From positions 62,001-126,000 of the forward strand of contig DYJD01000022.1 in NCBI GenBank assembly GCA_020723325.1: a stretch of DNA of 64,000 bases, read 5' to 3'. Of the stretch, positions 9,808-18,124 are shown in pieces; position 1 is the first letter of the stretch, and each line of letters starts with the position of its first letter. Made by a program: the position numbers and the translations under genes. The DNA comes from Desulfosudis oleivorans (lineage in GTDB: Bacteria > Desulfobacterota > Desulfobacteria > Desulfobacterales > SURF-7). A model generated the notes under the pieces. The model was given only the letters and a program-made list of their open reading frames with translations, did not search any database and was not told the DNA's origin.

Positions 9808-11021
9808 TGGCAATAGTCTCCATGGATAGAGCGGCCGGGATGGCCTGCTTGGCTGTTTGGGTTTCCTGCTCCGTTCAGAAGGTGATAAAATGCTTCCCCA
9901 CTTTTCTGCCAGGTATGCCCGGAAAGATCCGCACCGGCTGCGGCGCCGATTGGTTTTAGTTGTTCCCGGTTCCGGTAAGCCCATTCCAGTTGTTCGATGA
10001 TTTCTTCCAGATCCGGGTCGTCCCAGGTGTAGCGGCCTTCGGCGGAATGGATGTTCATGGGCCTCAAGCGCTTGAGGACGATGGCGTTTCTGTCGGTTAG
10101 GATATCCCGGTGGCCGCTGCTGTTGGAAGCAATCACCGGTTTGCCGCAGGCCATATATTCCATGAGCACCAGGTTGGTACCGCCTTCGCAGCGGTTGGGG
10201 AAAAGTCCGATGTCCGTATTCTTGTAGATCTTAGCCATTTGGGCATTGGGCCGCGGCAGCAGGGTGATGACGCGGTTGCCGTCCACACCGTTGGCCTGCA
10301 ACGCGGTTTGGATCAGTTGCATATAGTCATTTGAATCCAGTTTAAAAGTGATGTAGGGGGAGCTGGTCATGGTGGCCAGGCTTTGGGACCAGGCATTGAA
10401 CCAGGCGTTGATCAGCATCACATCCGGATGGCGCTCCTGCAGCACTTTGACGGCCCGGATGACCAGGTCCTGGCCTTTGCGGAGCTCGAATTTTCCCCCG
10501 GAAAAAATGACGAAGCGATCCTGGAACAGGGTTTTTCCTGAATGGCAGGGATTGAACAATTGCGGGTCGATCCCCTGGATCACCGTGGTGACTTTCGTCA
10601 GGCCGTGGTTGCGCAGCACAGTCTCGCACCAGCGCGAGCCGGCCACGATCAAATCAAAATTTCTTTGGCCGTTCTGAATGTATTCGGGTTTCAACATATC
10701 GGTCTCGAAAAAGGTATACCCCACATTGGGGCGGCCTTTGATTTTGAGCAGCCAGGGTTCCAGGGAATGGTTTACAATGGCTTGCAGAACCGGATGGTCC
10801 ACCGTGCCGTGGGGCGGCTGGGACAGTTGAGCCGCTTCCTCCTGGCTGACCAGTTTGCTCCGCAGAAAATGAAAGTCCAGCTCGTCTTCGATGTCGTTGA
10901 GACTGAAGGCTTGGGTGACATAACGGGTCTCCACCAGACTGGAAAGGGCTTTGAGCAGGTATTTCCCGCAGATACCCCAGCCATGGCGGTTGCCGTTGGG
11001 CATGATCAGGTATATGGACAT
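9804..11021 (-). CDS. GT4-family glycosyltransferase
   Basis: The C-terminal Rossmann domain shows the group 1 pattern: FVIFSGGKFELRKGQDLVIRA, IGLFPNRCEGGTNLVLMEYMACGKPVIAS. The acidic pair in EGGTNLVLME is spaced by eight rather than seven residues, a slight departure from the canonical EX7E. The N-terminal domain begins MSIYLIMPNGNRHGWGICGKY. It overlaps the sulfotransferase gene by 4 bp downstream and lies 17 bp after the methyltransferase gene. It is expected to add a residue to the glycan made or transferred by this island. Confidence 0.8.
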   Translation of the reverse strand: MSIYLIMPNGNRHGWGICGKYLLKALSSLVETRYVTQAFSLNDIEDELDFHFLRSKLVSQEEAAQLSQPPHGTVDHPVLQAIVNHSLEPWLLKIKGRPNVGYTFFETDMLKPEYIQNGQRNFDLIVAGSRWCETVLRNHGLTKVTTVIQGIDPQLFNPCHSGKTLFQDRFVIFSGGKFELRKGQDLVIRAVKVLQERHPDVMLINAWFNAWSQSLATMTSSPYITFKLDSNDYMQLIQTALQANGVDGNRVITLLPRPNAQMAKIYKNTDIGLFPNRCEGGTNLVLMEYMACGKPVIASNSSGHRDILTDRNAIVLKRLRPMNIHSAEGRYTWDDPDLEEIIEQLEWAYRNREQLKPIGAAAGADLSGHTWQKSGEAFYHLLNGAGNPNSQAGHPGRSIHGDYCQ

Positions 11022-11038
11022 GGGCTATGCTCGCTTTC

Positions 11039-11704
11039 TTACGAATCAATCCCCGGTTTTGCCGCCGTGGCCGGCTGTGCGGATTTTTTTTGTTGAATAA
11101 AGGCCCAGTACAGATCTTCCCCGGCCATGACCTGAAATTTGATGTCCAGGGCATCCAATACCTGGAATCCGCTGCGCTGGAATAGCGACAACCACATGCC
11201 CTTGCCCAACACACTGTAGTGGTTCGGATTGTTCTGGTGAGAACAGCTCGTTTCCGGGGCCGGGACTTCCACATACAAAAACGCCCCGGGTTTCAAGACC
11301 CGCTGAAATTCGGACAGGGTGTAATAGGGGAAAATGCTGTGTTCCAGACAATGCCGGCACCAGATAAAATCAAAGCAGTTGTCTTCAAATTCCAGAAAGG
11401 ACTGATCCATTTCATATACATCAAAACCGCTGGCCCGGCAGATCTCAAGATCTTCCCGGCCGATGGTAATGCCCATGGCGGCAAGCCCCTTGTTTTTGAA
11501 AAGCGCAAGGGCCGCGCCTTGGCCGCAGCCGATGTCCAGGACACGGCTGGCCGGCGCCAAGCCGTATTTGAGCATGAAATAATCAAACATTTTATCGGTC
11601 AATTGGCTGTGGAGTTGGCTTTGGGGTTCCGGGTAGACATCACCACGGATGCGTTCCAGAAAACGTTCTATTTTTTTAAATTCCGCTGATATCGCTTGTG
11701 TCAT
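11039..11704 (-). CDS. class I SAM-dependent methyltransferase
   Basis: Motif I is SRVLDIGCGQGAALALF and the post-motif segment reads FDFIWCRHCLEHSIFPYYTL, followed by RVLKPGAFLYVEVP, typical of Methyltransf_11/23. The ATG at 11704 has a GGAGAGGGG stretch upstream; an in-frame TTG at 11710 is less likely. Embedded between two glycosyltransferase genes in the pse run, so it probably methylates a sugar. It is distinct in sequence from the other two methyltransferases of the island. Confidence 0.75.
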   Translation of the reverse strand: MTQAISAEFKKIERFLERIRGDVYPEPQSQLHSQLTDKMFDYFMLKYGLAPASRVLDIGCGQGAALALFKNKGLAAMGITIGREDLEICRASGFDVYEMDQSFLEFEDNCFDFIWCRHCLEHSIFPYYTLSEFQRVLKPGAFLYVEVPAPETSCSHQNNPNHYSVLGKGMWLSLFQRSGFQVLDALDIKFQVMAGEDLYWAFIQQKKSAQPATAAKPGIDS

Positions 11705-11732
11705 GGCCAACCCCTCTCCATTGCTGGTGATT

Positions 11733-13340
11733 TTACAAAATGGGTAACAAATCCTGCGCCAATTCCTGAAACAAAGCCTCCCAGTCCCCGGTCCGGGGTT
11801 GCCGGAAAATACGGATAGCCGGATACCACGGAGAATCTTTGCGCGCCAACATCCAGCGCCAGTCCGGGGAAAACGGTAGGATCAGCCATGTGGGTTTACC
11901 CATGGTGGCGGCCAGATGGGCCACGGCGGTATCCACGCTGATGATCAAATCCAGATTGGCCAGGAGACCGGCCGTGTCGCTGAAATCGGCAAACAGTTCA
12001 CCATAATTCTCGATCCCCCAACTTGCCGCATCAGCCGCCGCTGTTCCCTTTTGCAAGCCGAAAACCCGGATCCCCGGCAGTTTGGTCAAACGGCTGAAAT
12101 GTTGAAGCGGGCAGGAGCGGTTGTGATCATTCAGATGGGTGGAGCTGCCGGCCCAGACAATGCCCACCTTGAAAGCCTTGCAGGCGGTGCGCGCGCGCCA
12201 GAAATCGGATTTCTCAACCGGGAGGTTCAGCCCGGCAACAACAGCGGGGATTGAATCCGGCCTGGTTGCAAATATGCGCGGCAAGCTCAACAGGTGCGTA
12301 TAAAGATCGGCCGGGACACCGGGGCGGCCATCCGGTGCGCGCTCGGCCAGCTCATCAATGCCCGGAAAACCCTGCAACAGATCCAAAAGCGGTTTTTTGG
12401 CTTCTAAAATGACGGTCCCGCCCCTGGCCTTTACCAGGGGCAGGTAACGCATGAATTGAAGGGTATCGCCGAAGCCCTGCTCGCCGTGGACAAAGAGCCT
12501 GCGGCCCGCAAATGGACTGCCGTCCCATTGGGGCATGTCATGGCAGTGGGGATACAGCACCTCCCAGTCCGGCATCTTCTGGCGCCATTCATATTCGCGC
12601 CAACCCTGGTCAAAGTCGCCTTGGAGCAGCATCAACATCGCTTTTTTGAAACGCACATCCGCATTTTGCGGATCGATCACAAGCGCCTTGCTGTAATACG
12701 CATCGGCTTCTTGGTAGCGCCCCATGGTTTGGCATACAACCCCTAAATTATTATATGCATCCGCAAAGCGATCATTGATGGCAATGGCTCTTTGATAGTG
12801 GGCGTAGGCGGTTTCAATATCCTTATGGGTCTGCTCAATGAGAGATCCCAGATTATTGTATGCGGCGGCATAATCCGGCTTGAATTCGATGGCCTTTTGG
12901 TAACATTGGATGGCTTCCGCGCAATGGCCTTGCTGGGCAAGGACATTGCCTAGATTAAAATGGGCTTCGGCAAAATTCGGATGGATGCGCAGCAGGTTTT
13001 TTAAGGCGGCTGTGTGGTCTGATTTCAACTGGACGGCTTGAATATATGCTTTTGCAGCACCTGCATGGTCTCCGCGGGCCTCGCTGATGATTCCGAGATT
13101 GAAGTAGAAATGCGGATTGCGTGGCAAGTTCCGGATGGCTTTTTCGATTAATATCACGGCTTCATCGTTCCGGCCGACCTGGTGGGCGATCAGACCCAGT
13201 AAATGCAGGGCATCCGGCTGATCCGGTTGCTTTTGCAGGATGGCGCGGTAAATTTTTTCCGCGGCTTCGAGCTGCCCGGCCTGGTGCTGATGGACGGCGG
13301 TTTTCAAATCCGCGCTGTATGTGTCTTTTGAGACGGTCAT
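11733..13340 (-). CDS. TPR protein with C-terminal glycosyltransferase-9-like domain (paralogue of 2400-4637)
   Basis: About seven TPR units occupy residues 1-250 (NLGNVLAQQGHCAEAIQCYQ and similar). Residues about 260-535 form the GT9-like domain with GEQGFGDTLQFMRYLP, VGIVWAGSS and SVDTAVAHLAATMG, then FSPDWRWML. These are the consensus forms for this widespread TPR-GT architecture, so this copy looks less diverged than the + strand paralogue. It follows pseI by 36 bp. The TPR part could bind flagellin or another enzyme of the glycosylation machinery. Confidence 0.8.
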   Translation of the reverse strand: MTVSKDTYSADLKTAVHQHQAGQLEAAEKIYRAILQKQPDQPDALHLLGLIAHQVGRNDEAVILIEKAIRNLPRNPHFYFNLGIISEARGDHAGAAKAYIQAVQLKSDHTAALKNLLRIHPNFAEAHFNLGNVLAQQGHCAEAIQCYQKAIEFKPDYAAAYNNLGSLIEQTHKDIETAYAHYQRAIAINDRFADAYNNLGVVCQTMGRYQEADAYYSKALVIDPQNADVRFKKAMLMLLQGDFDQGWREYEWRQKMPDWEVLYPHCHDMPQWDGSPFAGRRLFVHGEQGFGDTLQFMRYLPLVKARGGTVILEAKKPLLDLLQGFPGIDELAERAPDGRPGVPADLYTHLLSLPRIFATRPDSIPAVVAGLNLPVEKSDFWRARTACKAFKVGIVWAGSSTHLNDHNRSCPLQHFSRLTKLPGIRVFGLQKGTAAADAASWGIENYGELFADFSDTAGLLANLDLIISVDTAVAHLAATMGKPTWLILPFSPDWRWMLARKDSPWYPAIRIFRQPRTGDWEALFQELAQDLLPIL

Positions 13341-13376
13341 ATGGCAGACCTTGCCCCTTGGAATTTTTCCGGCCTT

Positions 13377-14432
13377 TTATTCATGGGCAACATGCTCCCA
13401 GGAAAGGGGCGTTCCTTTTTGAATATCCTGCCGCGCTTTTTTGCCGAGCACGGCTTGGAAATGGCGCGGGTGCAGCCCATCCGCCGGCCGGATGGAGCGA
13501 ACATTTTTATTGGAGAAGGTTTCGCCCTGGCGAATATCCTCTGCCACAAAGAGCGACCTTCTGAATTTCAGGCTTTGCTTCTGCTTGCCCGATGGCTGAT
13601 ACTCGATGGTGCCCAAGGCTTTTTCAGCAATACGGATAGCCTTTACCATTTGGGCGAATTCCTCCGGCTCCATGGAAAAGGAACTGTCCGGGCCGGGGTC
13701 TGATCTGAAAAGGGTAAAATGTTTTTCGATGAGGCACGCGCCGAGAACCACGGCGGCAACTGCCACGGTCCAGCCCATGGAATGATCGGACAGGCCCACC
13801 GGTACAGCAAAGGTTTCCGCCATGTGCGGAATGGTGCGCAGGTGCATTTCCTCAAACGGGGCCGGGTAGGCGCTGGTGCATTTCAGGAGTGCGGTTGCAT
13901 TGCCACCGTGTTGGGAAATGGTGGTAAGGGCCTCATGAATGTCGGCCTCGGTGGCCATGCCCGTTGACAGGATCACGGGCTTGCCGGTTCGGGCGATTTT
14001 CTGGAGCAAGGGCAGATCCACGATTTCAAAGGAGGCGACCTTGAAAGCCGGTACATCTAGGGCGGATAGAAAATCCACGGCCGTGTCGTCAAAGGGGGTG
14101 GAAAAAAAATCCAGGCCGATTCCTTCCGCAATCTTCTTCAATTCGGCTTGCCATTCCCAGGGCATGTAGGCCTCGGCGTAAAGCTCATATAAAGTCCTGC
14201 CCTTCCAGATGGTATCGGTGATTTGAAAATAGGGGTTGCGGCAATTCAGCGTAAGGGTATCGGCTGTATAGGTCTGGACTTTGACCGCATCCGCACCGGC
14301 TGCTTTGGCCGCATGGATGATGCGCACCGCCTGGTCAAAATCCTGACCATGATTGGCGGACATTTCGGCGATGATATAAACCGGCTGGCCCGGACCGATG
14401 GGCCGGCCCTTGATTTCAATGCATGGCTTCAT
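13377..14432 (-). CDS. pseI: pseudaminic acid synthase (NeuB family)
   Basis: 351 residues, the usual length. The NeuB domain is clear: YIIAEMSANHGQDFDQAVRI, FFSTPFDDTAVDFL, PVILSTGMAT, LLKCTSAYPAPFEEM, VGLSDHSMGW, ACLIEKHFTL. A C-terminal SAF (antifreeze-like) domain follows (RRSLFVAEDIRQGETFS). It condenses the 2,4-diacetamido-altrose intermediate with phosphoenolpyruvate to pseudaminic acid. The GLSDHS and NCRNPYFQ-type segments favour PseI over sialic or legionaminic synthases, and the presence of pseB, pseC and pseG around it supports that. It overlaps pseG by 17 bp. Confidence 0.92.
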   Translation of the reverse strand: MKPCIEIKGRPIGPGQPVYIIAEMSANHGQDFDQAVRIIHAAKAAGADAVKVQTYTADTLTLNCRNPYFQITDTIWKGRTLYELYAEAYMPWEWQAELKKIAEGIGLDFFSTPFDDTAVDFLSALDVPAFKVASFEIVDLPLLQKIARTGKPVILSTGMATEADIHEALTTISQHGGNATALLKCTSAYPAPFEEMHLRTIPHMAETFAVPVGLSDHSMGWTVAVAAVVLGACLIEKHFTLFRSDPGPDSSFSMEPEEFAQMVKAIRIAEKALGTIEYQPSGKQKQSLKFRRSLFVAEDIRQGETFSNKNVRSIRPADGLHPRHFQAVLGKKARQDIQKGTPLSWEHVAHE

Positions 14433-15981
14433 AGGTTCCGATTCCTTGTCTGATCATGCTGACCGCCTTCTGGCCGTTGATTTCCAGCAACGGACCGGCC
14501 TCAAAATCCGCGCCGGCAAAGGCTCGGATGGAAGCCGGGTTGGTGGGCTTGATTTGCGCCAGCAGGCGGGTAATACCGGTTCCCAGCAGCAATTCCCGGG
14601 ATGCTTTTGAGATCAAGGCGCTCCCGTATCCTTTGCCGTGCAAGGTCGGATCAAGACACACGGAAACCAAGGCGCTGTCGCCATTGAGATCAAAGCGGAT
14701 CTGTCCGATGGGACCCTTGCCGGTGGTCTCGGCGATGTAATACCGGCAGGCGCCGTTGCCGAGCCGGGCGTTGAACCATTGCACATGTTCATTCCAGGGG
14801 ATGGGCGCTGAATGAAAGGAAGCTGATCGTACCGCCGGCATGTTCACCCATTCCCAGACCATTCTGCAATCCTCTTCCCGGGCCGGTCTTAACCGGATCT
14901 CCTTTTCCAACATGGCGCGCAAGACCCGGCGGCAGCCGTTGCCGTCCACAAGCCGGCGTCCGTTTTGGGCCATCTGACTGCGCTGCGTAAAAGACTGCCC
15001 CAGGCTTTGCACCTTCTCGACCAGCACCGGCAATGAAATATCGGCATGCCAGCCCAGGTTGATGCCGGCCTTGTGCTCATGAAAATGTTCGGCAACCGCG
15101 CGCTGGTTTTCCGCGATGGGGATCAGCAGGCTGGGCAGGGCCATATAAGCCGTTTCCCAAACGGTTGTGCCCGCAGCCATGACGGCCATATCCGCCTCAG
15201 CCATCAGCACGGCCATCTCCCGTACATCTTGAAAAATCCGGACGGTTTCCGGGTGAGCGCGAGCCAGTTCTGCCAATGCTTCCCGGCGCGGATTGGCAGG
15301 GCCGACAACTACCATCAAGCGGAGTTCCGGGAGGTCTGCTGCTGCGAGGGCCGACACGACCCGGCTGGTGATGTCAACCGGATCACTCCCGCCCATGGTC
15401 ACCAGGATGTTGTTGCCCATGGCGGCGACCTCTCGATTCCAATCCATCCATTTCCGGTATTCAGCGCGCAGGAGAACATGGCGGGTACCCATGAGCAGGG
15501 CGGCGTCACTGTTGCGGTTCATATACAAGTCCGGATGGGCGGAAAGGTTCTGGTTCAAAATTATATCAGCGGTATATTCCTTGGCGCGGCCGTCGTCATC
15601 AACCACGAGGGTGTTGAATCCGGCGGAACGGATGTGTTTCTGGAAAAACGCATCAAAGTGATAGCCGTCGATGGCGATCCAGCTTGCATTATATTCTGCG
15701 GCGATGGCGATGGTTTTTTCAGCATCGGCCGGGGTGCCCGGCAATGGGGACAAGATCTGAACGGCCATGCCCTCCTGCAGCAGGCGTTCCCGGATGGCCG
15801 GCGGCGGATCGGATAGCACAAACAGGCATTCCCCTCCATGCCTTTTCCATGCCTGACCAAGGGCCAGGCACCGCAACACATGCCCGGAACCCATGCAGAA
15901 ACTGGCATCCGTCCGGATGATCAAAAACGGGTTGCCGCTTTTGCTTTCACTGGATTTGGGTATAGTGCTTCTGACGGACAT
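14416..15981 (-). CDS. pseG: UDP-sugar hydrolase PseG fused to a GNAT (PseH-like) acetyltransferase
   Basis: Residues about 18-350 match PseG (GT-B fold hydrolase that releases UDP from the diacetamido sugar): FLIIRTDASFCMGSGHVLRC near the start, VVDDDGRAKEY, LVTMGGSDP, and AVMAAGTTVWETAYMALPSLL. Residues about 365-521 are a GNAT domain with LRPAREEDCRMVWEWVN, VCLDPTLHGKGYGSALI (the acetyl-CoA loop) and NPASIRAFAGADFE. In Campylobacter, PseG and the N-acetyltransferase PseH are separate; here one protein would carry both the acetylation and hydrolysis steps. No separate pseH gene was found nearby. The start overlaps the upstream pseF-like gene by 35 bp. Confidence 0.9.
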   Translation of the reverse strand: MSVRSTIPKSSESKSGNPFLIIRTDASFCMGSGHVLRCLALGQAWKRHGGECLFVLSDPPPAIRERLLQEGMAVQILSPLPGTPADAEKTIAIAAEYNASWIAIDGYHFDAFFQKHIRSAGFNTLVVDDDGRAKEYTADIILNQNLSAHPDLYMNRNSDAALLMGTRHVLLRAEYRKWMDWNREVAAMGNNILVTMGGSDPVDITSRVVSALAAADLPELRLMVVVGPANPRREALAELARAHPETVRIFQDVREMAVLMAEADMAVMAAGTTVWETAYMALPSLLIPIAENQRAVAEHFHEHKAGINLGWHADISLPVLVEKVQSLGQSFTQRSQMAQNGRRLVDGNGCRRVLRAMLEKEIRLRPAREEDCRMVWEWVNMPAVRSASFHSAPIPWNEHVQWFNARLGNGACRYYIAETTGKGPIGQIRFDLNGDSALVSVCLDPTLHGKGYGSALISKASRELLLGTGITRLLAQIKPTNPASIRAFAGADFEAGPLLEINGQKAVSMIRQGIGTYEAMH

Positions 15982-16696
15982 TTTGGTTGATTTCCCGTAG
16001 TTCCGGGTTGGTTTCCAATAAAGCCATGATATCGCTCAGATAAAAATCATGGGTGCCGCGGTACAAGGCCTGATACACGGTCTGAATCAATTGAAAATCC
16101 TCGGGAGTGTCCAGGGTCAGGCGATAATCTGAAAAATCCGTGGCGCATTGATAATGGAAAACCCTGTTGGTTTTTTTTTCATAAATGTACGGGGTGACAT
16201 GCTCGCGCTGGTATGCTTCTACCGCATGGGCATAGGCATCGGCAAGGCCGGCCATGGAAAAAACTTCCGTATCCGTTCCCGGAGGATAGGTCCGTTTGGT
16301 GTTGAGCGGGCCGGCATTACTGACGATATCATAGGTGTGGCTTTGATAGAAGCGAATGATGTCATCGCCGATGATAGGATCAAAGAGGGGACAGTCCGAG
16401 GTGATGCGCACCACTGTTTCGGCGTGGTTTTCCACAGCCGCATGATAGTAGCGGGACAGGACATCGGCCTCACTGCCCCTGAATACCTGGGTCCGGTATT
16501 GCCGGGCCAGGTCAGCGATGGGATCATCCATGGGGCCGTCGGTGGTGGCCACCACGATGGTCTGGATGGTTTCACAGCGGCCCACGCGCTCGATCACGTG
16601 GCCCAGCACGGGCTTGCCCAGAAGATCCTTCATGACCTTTCCGGGCAGGCGCGTTGATCCCATGCGGGCTTGAATGATGGCGACGACGTTGTTCAT
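15947..16696 (-). CDS. pseF: cytidylyltransferase, probable CMP-pseudaminic acid synthetase (SpsF/PseF family)
   Basis: The N terminus VVAIIQARMGSTRLPGKVM is the CTP-transferase signature of the SpsF family; further motifs are VRITSDCPLFDPIIGDD and YRLTLDTPEDFQLIQ. It would activate pseudaminic acid as CMP-Pse for the Maf transferase. The SpsF type differs from the NeuA-like PseF of Campylobacter, but it occupies the pseF place in many pse clusters, so the role is assigned by context. It lies 6 bp after the HisF-like gene and overlaps pseG. Confidence 0.8.
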   Translation of the reverse strand: MNNVVAIIQARMGSTRLPGKVMKDLLGKPVLGHVIERVGRCETIQTIVVATTDGPMDDPIADLARQYRTQVFRGSEADVLSRYYHAAVENHAETVVRITSDCPLFDPIIGDDIIRFYQSHTYDIVSNAGPLNTKRTYPPGTDTEVFSMAGLADAYAHAVEAYQREHVTPYIYEKKTNRVFHYQCATDFSDYRLTLDTPEDFQLIQTVYQALYRGTHDFYLSDIMALLETNPELREINQNVRQKHYTQIQ

Positions 16697-16702
16697 GGTC
16701 TC

Positions 16703-17476
16703 CTAGGCCGGGATCATGTTGGCATTGCGCACCATGATCCCCTTTGATTGCAAATACTGTTTGGCCCCAAGGGGCGTTTGTTCCGTAAAATGGAACATGC
16801 TGGCCGCGGCCAGGGCCGAAGCGCCGCCGGCATGGACCGCCTGATAAAAGTCCTCGAAACATCCCGCGCCGCCCGAGGCGATCACCGGAATGGAAACCGC
16901 TGCCGATACGCAACGGATTAAGTTGAGGTCATAGCCCTGCATGGCCCCGTCCTGCTGAATGGAGGTGATCAGGATCTCGCCGGCCCCGCGTTTTTCCATT
17001 TCTTTGGCCTGATGGGTAACTTCCTTGCCGGTGGGCCGGGTTCCGCAGGCGGAGTAGCAGTAATAACGGCCGTTTTCCGCCTTGGCATCCAGGCTCGCCA
17101 CAATGCACTGGGAGCCGAAATGATGAGCGGCCTGATCAACCAGGTCCGGGGTTTCAAAAGCCGCGGTGTTGATGGCGACCTTGTCGGCACCGGAGCGCAG
17201 CAGGTTTTTGATGTCGGACAAGGAAGTAATTCCGCCGCCCACGGTGAGCGGTACAAAACATTCCTGGGAAAATTCGGCCACGGATTCAAAATCCGGCGGG
17301 CGGTTTTCCATTCCGGCGGTGATATCCAGTATGATCAGCTCATCCACCTCGCGCAGGTTATAGACCTTGACCGCCGGCAGGACCGTCCCGACCCGGCGCC
17401 AACTGTCAAAAGCAACGCCTTTCACCAGGCCCGGGCCTTTCCAGAGCAAGGTGGGTATGATGCGGACCTTCAACAT
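16703..17476 (-). CDS. HisF-like amidation partner (WbuZ type)
   Basis: A (beta/alpha)8 barrel related to HisF, starting MLKVRIIPTLLWKGPGLVKG. In true HisF this region reads IIPCLDV.DG, and the first catalytic aspartate (Asp11) is replaced here by leucine. The second catalytic aspartate position looks kept (VASLDAKAEN). The barrel phosphate motifs VGGGI and ASGGAG are present. With HisH and the N-acetyl sugar amidotransferase as neighbours, it fits the glycosyl-amidation WbuZ/HisF2 group. In that group the barrel is thought to pass ammonia from the glutaminase to the amidotransferase rather than make histidine intermediates. It lies 27 bp after hisH. Confidence 0.85.
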   Translation of the reverse strand: MLKVRIIPTLLWKGPGLVKGVAFDSWRRVGTVLPAVKVYNLREVDELIILDITAGMENRPPDFESVAEFSQECFVPLTVGGGITSLSDIKNLLRSGADKVAINTAAFETPDLVDQAAHHFGSQCIVASLDAKAENGRYYCYSACGTRPTGKEVTHQAKEMEKRGAGEILITSIQQDGAMQGYDLNLIRCVSAAVSIPVIASGGAGCFEDFYQAVHAGGASALAAASMFHFTEQTPLGAKQYLQSKGIMVRNANMIPA

Positions 17477-17503
17477 GACGGCTTGGGATCCTCCCTGACC
17501 CGG

Positions 17504-18124
17504 CTAATGGATTGCCAAAAAATTACGGATGACCCGGAAGCCGGATTTCTGGCTTTTTTCCGGATGAAATTGAACCCCGAACACGTTTTGCTGCATCACC
17601 GCTGAGATGAAATTTCCACAATAGGGGGTGGTGGACATGATGCATTCCCGGTTTTTGGTGATGAAATGATAGCTGTGGACAAAATAGAAGTCCGTACCAT
17701 CAGCGACATCGGCAAACAGCGGCGCATCTTCCACCGGGTAGACTTCATTCCAGCCCACATGGGGAATGCGTGTTTCCGGGCTTTCCGGTTCCAGTTTTTT
17801 AACCTGGCCGGGAATCAGCCCCAAACCGCGGGTTTCACCGCCTTCGTACCCGACTTCTCCCAGAAGCTGCATGCCCAGGCAGATGCCCAGGAGGGGTATT
17901 TGCTCCTGAAGCACTTCCCGTAAGATGGCTTGGGTCCAGCCGCTTTGATTCAATTGCTCCATGCCGTCCCGGAAGGAGCCGACCCCCGGCAGGACAAGGT
18001 GGGAGGCGGTTTTCACATCACGAGGATCGTCGGATATGAAAGCGGCGGCGCCGCATTCCTCAAAGGCGCGCTTAACCGACTGCAAGTTGCCGAGGCCGTA
18101 ATCGATGATCAAGGTTGCAGACAT
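17504..18124 (-). CDS. hisH: HisH-like glutamine amidotransferase subunit
   Basis: Class I glutaminase with the nucleophile elbow LLGICLGMQLL and the His/Glu pair in FGVQFHPEKSQKSG, so it should release ammonia from glutamine. The ATG at 18124 is chosen because GAGGAG sits seven bases upstream; a longer frame to 18145 adds only basic residues. It starts inside the 3' end of the amidotransferase gene (53-bp overlap). Its partner here is the HisF-like protein and the sugar amidotransferase, so a role in acetamidino sugar synthesis is more likely than histidine synthesis; no other his genes are in the window. Confidence 0.85.
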   Translation of the reverse strand: MSATLIIDYGLGNLQSVKRAFEECGAAAFISDDPRDVKTASHLVLPGVGSFRDGMEQLNQSGWTQAILREVLQEQIPLLGICLGMQLLGEVGYEGGETRGLGLIPGQVKKLEPESPETRIPHVGWNEVYPVEDAPLFADVADGTDFYFVHSYHFITKNRECIMSTTPYCGNFISAVMQQNVFGVQFHPEKSQKSGFRVIRNFLAIH

